Origin: Talaromyces rugulosus
Lineage: Eukaryota > Ascomycota > Eurotiomycetes > Eurotiales > Trichocomaceae
Direction: 5' to 3'
Assembly (NCBI RefSeq): GCF_013368755.1
Contig: NC_049561.1
Location: forward strand, 2,542,001 to 2,606,000
DNA: 64,000 bases
The notes below the pieces were generated by a model, which did no database searches, had not been told where the DNA came from, and saw nothing but the letters and a program-made list of their open reading frames with translations. A program made the translations under genes and the position numbers. Below are positions 9,913 through 22,379 of this stretch, piece by piece; the stretch's first letter is position 1; each line of letters starts with the position of its first letter.

Positions 9913-12900
9913 ATGACGACAAGCGACATCGGCCAGCTCTGGTCGAAGGCACTAGAGGATTATAAGGACGAAACAAATATTAACCTAGAGGACAAACATG
10001 ACATCTTCAAAGGAGTTCGTATTCGCTGGGGGAAAGAAGAAGTCGTAGACGCTGCGGAGCCTGTTAGGGGGCCAGGACAGCCTCAGAAGAAGCTGGCGGA
10101 TCTCGCTCAGTATCTCATAGAAGAATCCACGCAATTCAAGAAGGCGAGACATGACAACAAAAAATTGGATAAGGCTCGAAGCCTCATATTCAGGATGGCA
10201 AACCCTCTGAAGTTACTGGCAACTACTGCTAGCAATTCAGCAGACGCAGCTTGTCCCGCTGCGCCGGTCATCTTAGTAGTCTTCACAGAAATCATTGGAG
10301 CGTGTGTCAAGGTGAGTGAGCAGTTCGACTCCATCGAAGGCCTCTACTTAGTGATACACTCTTTCGTGGACCGACTCCAATTGTTAGAGGGAAGCTTGCC
10401 GGCAAAACCAGTCTACCAAAAGCAAGTGACAATGACGTTCAGCGCCATCTTGAAATTTTGCGGCAAGACACATACGTATATGACAGGCACTGGTACAGGA
10501 CGGCATCTCCACCGGATGAAGACGTGGTTTAAAGCCCTAATAAACGGAAAAGACCCAGTCCTAAAGGCTACGTACGACGAAGTCATACGTTGTATCGCAG
10601 GCTTGGATTCGGCCACCATCATGGTGACGCTAACTTCAGTCATTGATATGAAAACTAATCTCAACAACCAACGCACACTAATCGAGGAGACACTTGGGGG
10701 AATAAGTAGCATCGTCATCTCCACAGAAAAAAACCATCACAAGATGGAGCAGCGAGAAAAAGATGACAACAAGTTCCAGCAGGAAGCCCTTCGTCTACTC
10801 CGCCGTCTGGATAGCCCAGCGAATGTGGACCCTATGGAGCGGAAATCCCAGGCCCTTGAAATCGTCACGCAGGTACTGGCGGTCGGTGTAGAGAACCTTG
10901 TTCAGCAACGCTTGAAGGAGTTGGAGCAGTCGTACGTTGCGCACACGTTCGACTGGATCACAGATACAGAGGGTTACCGTTCTTTCATGTCAAAGGACGT
11001 TAGAATTCTCTTTATCAGAGGTGATTCTGGCATGGGAAAGAGCATGTTCTCGTACTACTTTTACGACACGCTGTTGAAATATTTCGAACACGATGCCGCG
11101 ACGTCAGTCGCATATTTCCCATTCGACGACGAGGTTGAGAGCCTACAGTCTGTCAAGAATATGCTCTGCTATTGCGCTGCTCAAGTTGCCAGGAAGGATT
11201 CTACATACGTGGACGAAATATTGGGAGTCATTCGGCGCGACTCGAACGCGGATTATCGCGGCGAAAACTGCTGGGAAAGACTCTTTGGAGGGAGATTTAA
11301 CTGGAGACAGAGGAGGCTTGTCATGATCTTGGATGGCTTCGACCAGCTGCCGGAAGAAGAGCAGAGTGGCTTGATAACGTACTTGACAGACGCTACCTTA
11401 CAGCTATCGAAAGAGAAGCAGACAACAAAGTTGAGAAAGGACTTAGAAGAAGCTGTCTCGGACAAACTGTCGGAAGAGCAAAAAACACAGTTGGTGAACG
11501 AATTTGTGGAAGAGCTTTCGGGCACAACATCGGAGAAGGAGCGAACACAACTGGTGATCGAATTTGTGAAAAAGCTCCCGAACGCAACATCAGAAGAAAA
11601 GCAAAAGTTGACCAAGTGTTTTCCAGACACTCTGTCGAGAAAGTTGTCAATCCAATTCATTCTAACCGCAACACCTAAACCACAACTGGACAGTCTAGAA
11701 GCCACTATGATTGACTTGAATCAGGAGAGGATAACCGACTTGGATCGGAAGAGGATGCGCAAAGAAATGCGCAAAGACATCAGGGAGGTCGCTCAGGCGC
11801 GTGTAGAGACCCTCCCGAAGCTTTCGACGTTTCGACGAGGCATGAAAACGAGAATCGTTCAGCTGATGGATGAGAATGCAGACAGTACGTTTCTGATAGT
11901 CACTAGCTCTGCTTGCATATAACACAAATATACTAATGCCATAGGCTTCCTCTATGTTGATCATACACTCCGCCGATTCAACCAGATTGGGAGTGCTTCG
12001 GTTATTTCCAATTCGCTTGGCTCATGGCCCGACAATACGATTGAGCTGTGCAATAAGCTGTTCCTAGAATGCCTGGATGGTGAAACTGAAGCCTACAAAA
12101 CGGCGCTCACACGGCTGTTTTGTTGGCTGGCTTACTCTAAACGACTGAGTCTAGGCGCTGCGGCTCGGCTTCTAGCCCTAAGCAGGCCACCTACTCCGGA
12201 GCGGGTCATCGAGCAGGAGGTAGATGGGAGACTTTCGAGGTGAGAAAAAGCCGGAGCGGAATATAATGCCAAGGGAGAAAGCTAACTGTGCTGGCAGAGT
12301 TTTCTCTGTCCTGGACCATTACGACGAAAACGACCATGATATCTATACCACCGACGACGACACCCAGAGCCACCACGAAAGCGGGACGAGCTCTGAGAAG
12401 GTTAAAGGCCTTCTTGGATTTCGAGAGCGTTCTTTCAAAACCTACTTCCGCGAGCTCTTCGAACAACACCCCGCAGACCGCTATCCTGGCCTCTCGAAAC
12501 ATGATGTCTACGTCATGATGTTCGAGATGTCAGCAGATATCCTGGTAATGCACCCAACGGCGGGAGCGGACGGTGTATACAACGATGCAGAAGAAGAACT
12601 CATTTCATATGCATCAAAGTCGTTCCTCGAATATCTGCTCGCCCTGCAGGACGTGAGCGCCGAGGAAGTAGGGCCCGTTTTAAACCGTCTTTTGAGAGCG
12701 CTGGCGAATGACAACGGAGCCTTAACCAAACTAGAGGATATTGTTGACCCATACGAGGACCACGGGCCTTACAGCATCTTTGGAGTAGATGTGAAAGAGC
12801 CATTGAAGGTATTGAAGAAGCTTGCAGGGCTAGCTCCTAATATCACCCAGACAGCCGAGGACAACACACTATTTGAAGGTATCGAGTGGGCCAAGACAAA

Positions 12901-15088
12901 TCTTGGAGATGGACATGTCGTTCTGAAGAACATCGCTTTGAAACACATTAACAACTGGTTTGAGGCTGAGGACGCCCCTTTGGCTTTCACCTCCTTTCGG
13001 TTCGCCCATCAAGCACTCTGCGACCTTAGTGCGGTATATTTCACCGACTTGACTGCGAGGGCGAGAACCGATTCTTTATTAAATAAGCTAGGCATAACCG
13101 AGGACATCAATGCAGGGTCAGTCGAAGGAGTTGTTAAGTTTTGGTTCGCCCATCAGGTACTCTGTGAACTGAGTACGGAATGTTTCACCGACTTGATTCC
13201 GACTGCGAGAACCGATTCTTTATTAAAGAAGCTAGGCATAAACAAGGACATCACTGCACGGTCAGTCGAAGGAGATGCTAATTTTTGGTTCACCCATCAG
13301 GAACTCTGCGACCTGAGTGCGGATTGTTTCACCGACTTTATTGCGAGTTCGGGAAACGATTCTTTATTGGAGAAGCTAGATATAACCAAGGACATCACTG
13401 CAGAGTCGGCCGAAGAAGCTCCTAAGTTTCGGTTCCAAAAGCGCATTGCGCATATACATAAACAGATTTCCCTAGTTTTATTCTTCGTGGACAATCCCAG
13501 CAAAGCATTGAATCATGCCCAACTAGGATTAGGTAAAGCTGAATCTCCCGAGGACAAATTCCAACTGAGCTACAGAATTGCCCGCACAAAGTTCTCGGTT
13601 TGGAAACACATCTTCAAACCGGAGGACAAGTCTTTTATTGAACTAGAGGCAGCTCACAAGAGTTACTCACTTGTCGATGCCAACGAAAATGGCGTGTCTA
13701 CTTTTGATGTGGCGGAAGTCAATGATGACGTGTCTGATCTTGATATAGCGAAAGTCCGCGTGTCTGCTATTGATGCGGCTATCGAAGTCAAAAGACTTTT
13801 CGAGAATGCTCTAGGTATACATAAACCAAAGATAGAGAAATTGGATTCCGATCTTATGTTTACCGTCAACGGAGCTTATCAGATGAAGGCCTTACTCGAG
13901 ACGCTGACTGTATCCCGGGAGACTGCGAATGCTGTCGAAAGCATGGCCAAGGCGATGGAAGTGAGGACTTCGGATACTTATGTCCGCTTCTTCAACAACC
14001 TCATCGAAGGATTTTCAGAGAAGAGAATGTGGCGGGAAATCAATGAGCTGCTAGAAATATTGTACAACGATAATCCGTTCGAGGATGGCTTATGGGAAAT
14101 AACCCACAGGGCTATTCAGAGGGCAGCAAAAGCAGGAAAGCCCGAGGACCGCGATAGGGTCAAGAGACTCTATCAACAGGCCACCCCCAGCCAATTGGAC
14201 GGAGCAGAGTCCAAAATACTGGAGATATCGCTGTGGTTTGCCAAGTTTCAATGGCTAGTCCTAAATGATCCGGCGCCAGCTAAAAAGCTGACCCAGAGGA
14301 TCTTCAACGTCAGTCGTGACGGCCTGCAATGGGTTGGAGAATCCAGCAGGCAACTTGCCGATATTCTAACTGAGGAATTCCGCACATCGTGTGACCCAAA
14401 CGGCAAGCAGAAAACGTTGAAGGAAATGGAAGAGCTCATCGAGGTCACTAAACAGCGACACGGGCCAGAGTTTCAAGCAGAGCGGGCACACACGCGCATT
14501 CCCCTAGCAATTATGCGACAAAAGATGGGACCAGCCGATATATTCTTCAAAGATCTGAAAGATACCTTTGACGGCTGTCTTAAGGCACTGAAAGATGATC
14601 GGTCCGACAACGATCCGTTTAGCTTTCGTATGCTTGCGAAAACGCTGTCCCTCGTTCCCAACATGAACAAGGAGTTTGCTAAAGTTTCCCTTTCTTGCCA
14701 ATTCTCTATTGTTGACAGAGATCTATACGAAAAGGAACAGGAGGAGCAGAAGGACAATGACAACAAAGATACGTATTGGAGTATCCAATGTCACTCGTGC
14801 GGGAAGTCGACAAGTGGTTTCGAGGATACGAAGTATTACCTATGTTATTACTGCGCGAACTGCGACCTATGCGGTGAGTGCTACGAACGCCGGAAAACCG
14901 AGGAACTACCGGCGGATTGGATCCAGGTCTGCCCCATTGGCCACGATCACATTGAGGCACCAGTCGATGAGTGGGATGGAATACATTCTGGTTGCATAAA
15001 GTACGGCGGCAAGAAGATTCGATTTGAAGATTGGCTGGAAACGCTGAAGATGGAGTGGAAAAAATGCTGGGACCAATATTGGCAGTGA
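9913..15088 (+). CDS. Fungal STAND (NLR-like) NTPase: Goodbye-like domain, NACHT, tandem repeats, ZZ zinc finger
   Basis: Three exons, 9913-11884, 11945-12239, 12298-15088 (5058 nt, 1685 residues). The N-terminus (LWSKALEDYKDETNINL) resembles the fungal STAND N-terminal Goodbye domain, followed by a helical region. A NACHT-type NTPase follows: Walker A GDSGMGKS at 370-377 and Walker B VMILDGFDQLP near 471-480. Between Walker B and the sensor region (FILTATPKPQL) lies a charged insert of imperfect LSEEQKTQLVNEFVEEL-type helical repeats. A winged-helix-like LFCWLAYSKRLSLGAAARLL follows exon 2's start. Residues 990-1133 are three 48-residue tandem repeats. A long helical, possibly TPR-like region leads to a C-terminal ZZ-type zinc finger (CHSC at 1587-1590, then CYYCANCDLCGECY and a CPIGHDH end). 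By family knowledge such proteins are candidate incompatibility or immune receptors; the ligand is unknown. It stands alone in a gene-poor island. Confidence 0.85.
12998..13429 (+). repeat. Three in-frame 144-bp tandem repeats in the STAND gene
   Basis: Units 12998-13141, 13142-13285 and 13286-13429 each encode 48 residues of the form (R/W)F(A/T)HQxLC(D/E)LSxxxFTD...DSLLxKLxIxxDI(N/T)AxS. They are still highly similar at DNA level (for example GAxxAACGATTCTTTATTA and CATCA cores in all three), so the duplication is young. Period and frame are exact, with no gaps. Confidence 0.92.
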
Positions 15089-18000
15089 AGGAAGGAATTC
15101 GACTTTGGCCATTTAGTGAGAATGAATTTGGAAGCTTTACAACACCATATTTCGGATATGTTGCCATCTTGTTACGGAGGGAGCTAGCCAATGGTTTATA
15201 GTGGCATATTTTCAACAAATTACCACAAATTTAAGGATTAAAAATGAAGATAATTCAATTATTCAATTTTTATACTAAACTCGACGTTTTTCAAAAAATA
15301 TAATTCTCGTATAATTACTCAGAGCTATTAATTTAATATATGCATTGTACATTGAGTCATAACTAACGAGACACCATGAGTTTTCTCAACTCTCAATTAA
15401 CAAACGGTGATATTTGGAGATGTTGTGAATTTCTTATGCCTCTCTGTTCATTGGTGTATAACTTTATCGCTGAAGATGGGTAGTAAACTCCATCCAGACC
15501 TGGCACAACTATCTTGAAAGCTATGCGCAATTGTTCAGCAGCAGTCTGTGACGCATCCTGACAGCAATTGGCGTGCATCTTCAAGCACCACCCACATTAC
15601 AGTGTTCATGGAATATAGCCATTCGGGTTGGTAATCTTAGGCACCTTAGATATAGTGGACTCTTTTTCCGAGCTTGGTAAGCAGGATAACTATGAAACTA
15701 GGTCTCTCCCAGCGTACAATGCATTCCATAGTCATCTATAGTACTAGTTGACAGTCCAGAAGTTTCACGTCCTTGGCGACCGGTAATGAGAACTATTGCT
15801 TTGTTCCAGTCGATGTTATACTGCCGCAGTCATGGCGGCGTTCATTGGAATAGTATCTCCAGAAGCAGTATTTACAGATGAACCGAGTACACGCGAAGAT
15901 CCTCAGCAGTGACATCATCGAAATCAAGAACAGGTCAGGCAGGACATCCTAATTATTAGCTATGCACAAAGCATTCTACCACACAGGATGGCGTCGATCG
16001 GAGCCAAAAATGGGTTCGTCGGCGCAAATCCAACGCTTCAATGAGTAATAGTTTTAGTATGGGCGGCAGCGCCGGCAACCATTTTCCTTTGCTGTTACAT
16101 CCCCCGCAACTCGTCACTCAACAACAAATCGGCAAGTGACTCGGTTAGATATTTGGCCGATCTGATTGGCAATAATAATACCTACTAAAAAAAAATAGAC
16201 TATGGCCGATTGATAGTTCGCGGTCTGCCCCAAAAGTTTGGTCGCCACTTAGTAAGTATAGGGTTTGCTTCCGTTGCCCCGGATTTATTTCAATTTTATG
16301 CGAAATTTGGTAGGAGGTTCAGATGTTCCATGGTTCGGGGAGTCGAATATTGAGATTTGTATTGCCTATGTATTGTGTATGTATTGTGCATGTATTTGGT
16401 GCATATCTGATGTATCATTGATACCGGTTGACATGTACTTTTATGCCAGCTGGCGTGCATGGTACTAACTACATTTATACTAAATATAAATGCATATGTA
16501 CAGCGCATGTTATTAGGTATCATATATACGTACGTAATAGTACTATATATATACATATATTACAGCTACATCAGCTAGATAGAACCTATGTACAGTAAGT
16601 ACATGTAGTGCTACATCAACTCACACATGTACCTCCAGTCCCATCCCCTCGTGGCAGCGCGAGTTACCAAGTACAACAACCATGTACATATTATTAGTAC
16701 ATGTACAGGCCGTCGTGTCACACGGCTACTACCATTTCTAACACGGAGTTGTTTTAAATATATTAATCATTTTAATTTAATCACAAAAGACCTTGTCTGT
16801 GCCACATTCTAGGCTGAATGGCACTTGAATAGGCTAAAAACGAAACGTTTTGAACTTTGATCCCTGACAATACGAAATTGCGGTGTCCACTTGCAAAGAG
16901 GCTCGAACCTTGATCGGCAAGAAAATAAAAAAAATAGGACAAAAGTAACAAAGAAAAATAAGACAATGATAATTGTTTTTTATTTATCCATGTACAATAA
17001 TGACATTGTGAGGTAATAGTTCCGAGTCCGCCAAGAAGGCTCGCAAGAAAGGATCACGATCCTGGCTAGACCACAATGCGACCTGACTGGACGCCTGTTT
17101 CTCTTTGCATTGTATTTTTTTCTATGCTTGTCTATTGAGAAAGAATGCTCTTTCCCTACTCGGCTCAAGACAAATAAATTGTAAACAATAATAGAACCCC
17201 CCTTTTACAAGCAGGCAAGTAATTAGTAATTAATTCTCCCGGATAGTCCAACTAACCGCAGTCAGCTAGCGCCGGATCAATTAACTTTGCACATCACGAC
17301 GAGCATCGGCTAGTAAAGTACGTGGTAAACTAGTAGTAATTAGCCTAGCTCGGGCGGGCGGACATGCCTACAACAGCAAGGCTGATGTCTAATCCAGTAT
17401 GTAGCCCCGTTTCCTGTCCTCGAGTTCCAGCCATAAGCTGAGCACGACTCCTCCACCATCAAGCGGGGTTCCCCGAAGACCGGCCGGTCGAGTCTTTTAT
17501 GTGTTGTGTGGCAGTGGCACAGACCCCTGCAGGCATCAGGCCATGCCCGCGTGTGGTGGACGTGATACAGAAGAATCGGTATGTATTCTGTACTCCTCCA
17601 GATTTTCAAAAAAGGAAAATGATGTCAAGGTGAGCTGCTGAAAGAGGTCAACAAAAACTATGCTTGCAGCAGAACCAAGCGTGACTTCTAGCTCCTGATT
17701 GGCCACCGCAAAGGCTATACCCCAGATCGCAGCCCCACTTGGCGCGCCCCGCTGCCCGTGTGCCACCGCTGCCGCCAGCCAATCAGAAGCCGTGCCACAC
17801 ACAAGCAGTGGCCAATCTACTGGTGTCGATGGCGAGCCCCACCTGAAAAGTGGGACCCTCCGCAAGCCCGTCATCTTTTTTCTTTCTTTCTCTCTCTCTC
17901 TCTCTTTTTCCCCTCGATTTATTGCCGAGGGCTTTCATAGTAGCAGTAGTAGCAGTAGTAGCTGTTCTTTGGAAGAATACCCCATAATGAAACTGAAATT

Positions 18001-18594
18001 TGGATCCCCACGACCCGGCTGTGCCCAATGGTCGGCTTGCCGGAGCTCCCCAGCAAGGTTTCAAGGCTTCTGTTTCTTGTAAAAGGGTATATTAACTACG
18101 GGCTTACCCCCCTTGCTGTCTTTTCCTCTCTTCTCTCTAATCAATCACTTGGAAATTATTCCTCCAGTAGCAATCGCCCACTGGTGCAACAGCCTCTTTC
18201 TAGCTGCTTACTTGCTCCCTGTGACTGTTACCGGAGAAACGCCTTGGTATTAATCATTACACATTTAATACGCAGTTGTGTTTTTTGGTGAGTGCATTCT
18301 TATATCATCCTTCGATTCCCCTCCGCTCCGCTCGCTGTGTTTTGCACCGAACCTACCGCTTTGGGAACCCATCTGTTTTTCTGCCTGGGAAGATTTTTCC
18401 TCCTTCCTTCTTTCTTCTTTCTCACCCCTCTTCCTCGATCTCACTCTCACTCTCACTCTCACCCTCCTTGCTTATCCTCTCTTGCTTATCCTCTCTTGCT
18501 TATTCTCTCGCTGTCTCACTGTGACACCTCTCTGACGGGCTCCCCCCTCCCCCAGAATTAACAGCTATCTTTTTGTGAAAGAAAAGCAAAAACA
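15089..18594. other. Gene-poor 3.5-kb region and leader of the acetate-permease gene
   Basis: No convincing gene. The part 16260-16720 is AT-rich with many GTACATGTA-like palindromic words (for example 16598-16606, 16700-16710). From about 17700 the composition turns C/T-rich on the plus strand: a TCTTTC/TCTCTC run at 17879-17910, CTCACT repeats at about 18440-18463 and three near-identical CTTGCTTATCCTCT units at about 18467-18508. That pattern is typical of the promoter and 5' leader of strongly expressed fungal genes and leads into the transporter start at 18595. Confidence 0.55.
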
Positions 18595-19612
18595 ATGGTT
18601 GAAAACGACACCATCAGTCCTCCCCTCGACAAGGAGGCCACCACCACCAACGGCACCTCCACTGTTCCAACCCAGCCCCAGCTGTCGCACGAAGAGCATG
18701 AGGTCGCCCGCGCCGCTGCTCGCTTTGGATATGGTCCCCTGGCCCACGTCAACACGGCCGAGGCGCGTCTGCCAGCCTTTGGTGGTGAGTTTCAGCCTGG
18801 TCTGTACCGTCCTGTGAGCGACCGCAAAATCGCCAATCCTGCTCCTTTGGGACTGTGCGGTTTCGCGTTGACTACTTTTGTGCTGGGTTGCATCAACATG
18901 GGCACCCGCGACATTACCGCGCCGAGCATTGTTATTGGTGCTGCGTTTGGGTATGGTGGGTTGGTGCAGCTGTTGGCTGGCATGTGGTATGTCTTTCTTT
19001 TTCCCCTTCTTCTCTCGAGAAAGAGTTTGTGAACGGTTTGTACTAACAGATACAGGGAAATGGCCGTTGGTAACACCTTTGGTGCCACCGCGCTGTCCTC
19101 GTACGGCGGCTTCTGGATTGCATTTGCTATCATTTTGACTCCTGGTGGCTTCGACATTGAGACCACGCTGAATAAAGCTGGACCGGAGCAATTCAACAAC
19201 TCGCTGGGTCTTTTCTTAATGGTAATACTTCCTTCCTTCCCGTTTTCCCCGTCTTCTTTTCTTGTCAGAAATGCTAACCCTCTACCAGGGCTGGTTCATA
19301 TTCACCTTCCTCCTATTCATCTGTACCCTCCGCTCCACCGTCGCCTTCTGCCTCTTGTTCTTCTTCCTAGACCTGGCCTTTTTGTTGCTTGGAATCGGTT
19401 ATCTGGTCCAAGACGCCGAAGGCAACCCCACCACCAACATCATCAAGGCTGGCGGCTTCTTTGCCATCTTGGCCGCGTTTTTCGCTTGGTACAATGCTCT
19501 AGCAGGTATCGTGGACTCGAGCAACAGCTTCTTCATCATCCCTGTGGCGCACTTCCCTTGGTCAGAGAAGGGTCGTGAGCGTCGTAACAAGGTTGAGCGT
19601 GAGGTTGTTTAG
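18595..19612 (+). CDS. GPR1/FUN34/YaaH family acetate-type transporter
   Basis: Plasma-membrane carboxylate/ammonium transporter family that includes acetate permease AcpA and AlcS of Aspergillus. Exons 18595-18986, 19056-19221 and 19289-19612 give 293 residues. After a hydrophilic N-terminus of about 85 residues comes the family signature NPAPLGLCGFALTTFVLG, then six hydrophobic helices (among them VIGAAFGYGGLVQLLAGMW, GGFWIAFAIILTPGGF, WFIFTFLLFICTLRSTVAF, FLDLAFLLLGIGYLV, AGGFFAILAAFFAWYNALAG) and a short basic cytosolic tail. Intron 1 has an in-consensus TACTAACAG branch/acceptor region. The long pyrimidine-rich leader suggests high inducible expression. Substrate (acetate, ammonium or another small acid) cannot be decided from sequence alone. 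Confidence 0.93.
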
Positions 19613-20294
19613 AGATGTTTTTCTGCTGTTTTTGAGAACGTCGACGAAGAAAAAAAAAATAACAACTTGACTTTTTGGTTTTTAAAAGGACTGGAGTCAA
19701 TGTTGTTGAAAAACTTTTAAAAAAAGGAGAGAGAGAGAATGGTGCTGGCTAGTTGAGTCGCATAGCCATACAATGTGGTTATATGCATACCTGCTAGCCT
19801 CACCCAGCAACAACAGCAAAACACAACAACACAAAACGCATCCACGATACCCACCTCCCCCTAGCCTAATATGAGTCCCTTTTTTTTCTCTGTTTGTTTT
19901 TGAAATGTTACCTACTCGAGTCGGGTCTAGTTAAACTGCCAGGTTAATTGATTATCATCAATCATCGATAATGCTTTAATTCAAAAATGGTTTTTATCGA
20001 AAGTAACTTGTCTCTCTCTCTCTATACCTTATATAAAGATATAGAGTGAAACTGTAGAGCGTTGGTACGCTATGTGGTTATTAAATCTATTGATTCATGT
20101 ACACGACTACACGTGAATACATGTATCAATTGATCAATTGATGCAATAAAAAAAATCATAAAGTATATACATAATCATACCATCGTTAAGCCATCAATTG
20201 CTCCATCCTCTTAACCAGACCAGACCAGACCACCAGACCCAAACATCGCTTACGTTAACCGAAAAGAATGCCAACTTAAAATAAAATAAAAAAA
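19613..20294. other. Convergent 3' intergenic region
   Basis: Separates the transporter from the convergent transcription-factor gene. It holds poly-A runs near 19650 and 19718, a TCTCTCTC run near 20013, and a short CCAGAC tandem near 20215-20240. No gene seen. Confidence 0.55.
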
Positions 20295-22379
20295 CTAAAT
20301 ATGACACCACACATCCTGCGCCTCTGTGAGATAACACCGTCCAACATAAAAATACCGCTGCAGCAGTGAGTGGAACGCGTTAAACGAGTCTATTCGCCTT
20401 TGGCTACTACTGCCACTATTACCCCTGGTGGCGTTGTAATCGTACACAGTAGTGATTAGCGTACGCAGGAAAAACTCGCGGCTTGTCGGCACAGACCGTG
20501 CCGCGCAGTAGCCGATAAAGCTAACCCAGATGACAACTTCGGGGGTGTGCTGGAAATTTTCTGTGGCGATGCCTCCGCGTAGCGCGGCTTCGAGGGTTGT
20601 TATAGGTAACGAAAAAAAGGGGCCGACGATCGGGTAGAATCCCCAAAAGATGGTGTTGTGGAAGAGTAACATGGCCAGACGCACAATACCTTGAATGGTT
20701 TGGTCGTCGGCGCGAGACATATTATCGTCGGTGAAGCGGTCGGTGCAGAGCGAGTATTCAACGTACAATACTTCGTTGTTAAAGTATTCTTCAAGCTCGG
20801 CGTCGAGGAGGAGTGGTTCTGGTTGTTGGTGTTTATGGTGTTGCTGTCGCTTGTAGATCTCGTCAAACAGTGTGACAGAGATCAAGTCGTCAATTGCTCG
20901 TCGCATGTCAATGCCAAACACGCCTGGCACCTGGCCCAGCGCCCGCAGACTCGATGCCAGGAACCCCGCGTTTTCTGGGAGCACCGCGGCCGGCGTGTGT
21001 TCTGGCAGCGTGTATCGAATAAAGGGAAATATTGGTTTCGACATGCTCTTGCATGCAGCCCGGATATCCGTCCTGATCAGTCAGTTACTTCCGCACCGTA
21101 TTTAACTTATAGACACCACATGTAGAAACTACTCACCACTCAATCTGCCATCGCACGTCTTTGGAAATGTCGGAAAAGCTCTTTCGTAGCGAGACTATCT
21201 TCCGCAGTCCGTTAAGATGTATCGATATCCAGTCCGGTTGCCCTCCAATAGTCTAAAAACTTAGTAAAGTCCGCCAAAAAAAATTAAGGAAACTCACCTC
21301 GATTCCAATCATCAGAGCAACCGCCGCAATCAAGGCATCGCTCGATGCTCTCGACGAGATGGACAGATCCCGGTGGATCAGCCTGATCGTTTCCCCGCGG
21401 TGGTATAACCGGTCCAGAATCAGTGAGCTCGTTCGCTGCGTAACCGGGTCTGCAAAAAAGACCCCACACGCCAACGCCTTGTGTGTCGCTGCCATTGTGA
21501 TACACGAGTGCAGCAGCACGGGATTCGTTCGCACAAGAGCGACCCAGTGGTTTCGCAGCGCGGGGACGCCATGGTTTCGAAACGGCGCGGCTTGGGCGAC
21601 GAGGTCGTGTAAAACTATATAGAATTAGCTCGTATACATACGCTATACATTCAGATATCGAGATAGACTCACATAAACGGAGATGTTGGAAATGGGCATT
21701 GGATACCGGCACCTGGGCCGAATTGAACGGGTCCGTCTGGCTTGCGCCCAAGTTTGACCAGGGCGAATGAGTCTTTGTTGGAATCCATTTCACGTCTTCA
21801 ATGACCGGTGCTTGGACTTTGGTAGTAGTAACAGTCTCGGTCCCCAAATTGGGCAGACTCTCCGGTGGAACGTCCTGCGTGCTTTCCGGCGACGTCGAGT
21901 CCTTTGAACTAGCATTCCCCGGCGGCGACGACATCCCAGACGATGACGGCGACGAAGACGACAGCGACTTGACAGAAGTAGGCGAGGAATTACTATTTGA
22001 CTTGTCGATAGTCTCCGGGCGAAAAGCAAGGTTCTTCCACGTCTTGCTCTTGTTGTACCGCCGCGTGTTCTCCAACCGCTTCTTGCGGTTGTGCTCGGAC
22101 ATGACATGTGATCTGATGCGTTTCAGCGTCGCTTCTCGCGAGCCGCCCTTGACCGACTGCACGTCGGCGTTGACCCAGAACAGCGGCGACCGGCTATTTG
22201 CCTTGGGCGGCGCTGCGGGCTGTGTTTCGTCATTCTGGGCTGATTGATCTGTTACCTGTTAGTTCGATTGCCTCTTTTCTTTTTTTTTTTTTTCAACATT
22301 CACCTGGCCCCGAGAGCGACTCGTGCGACGACGCACCAAAGACTGGAAACACCTGCTCGTAGGAGTGCTTCGCATCCAT
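20295..22379 (-). CDS. Fungal-specific transcription-factor-like protein without a visible zinc cluster
   Basis: Five exons: 22379-22304, 22248-21673, 21614-21298, 21252-21137, 21072-20295 (1863 nt, 620 residues). The N-terminal region has FWVNADVQSVKGGSREA followed by IRSHVMSEHNRKKRLENTRR, a basic segment typical of a large family of Pezizomycotina proteins annotated as fungal-specific transcription factors. A Ser/Pro-rich linker follows; from about residue 220 the helical C-terminal domain (LHDLVAQAAPFRNHGVPAL, CGVFFADPVTQRTSSLILD, DALIAAVALMIGIE, FIGYCAARSVPTSREFFL) resembles the fungal_trans_2-type regulatory domain. No Cys6 cluster, homeobox or other DNA-binding fold is visible, so DNA binding is unproven. 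All four introns have clear GTGAGT/GTGAAT donors. Confidence 0.72.

Noticed and set aside
16895..16925. Minus-strand GGTTCGAGCC resembling a tRNA B box
   Set aside because: The flanking sequence is AT-rich and cannot fold into acceptor, D and anticodon stems.
17699..18082. Open frame of 127 codons on the plus strand
   Set aside because: It is built from the C/T-rich leader of the transporter gene, with Ser/Phe/Leu low complexity, no domain and no splice logic.
18276..18561. Three overlapping Ser/Leu/Phe-rich plus-strand frames
   Set aside because: Created by CTCACT and CTTGCTTATCCTCT repeats just before the transporter start; composition artefact.
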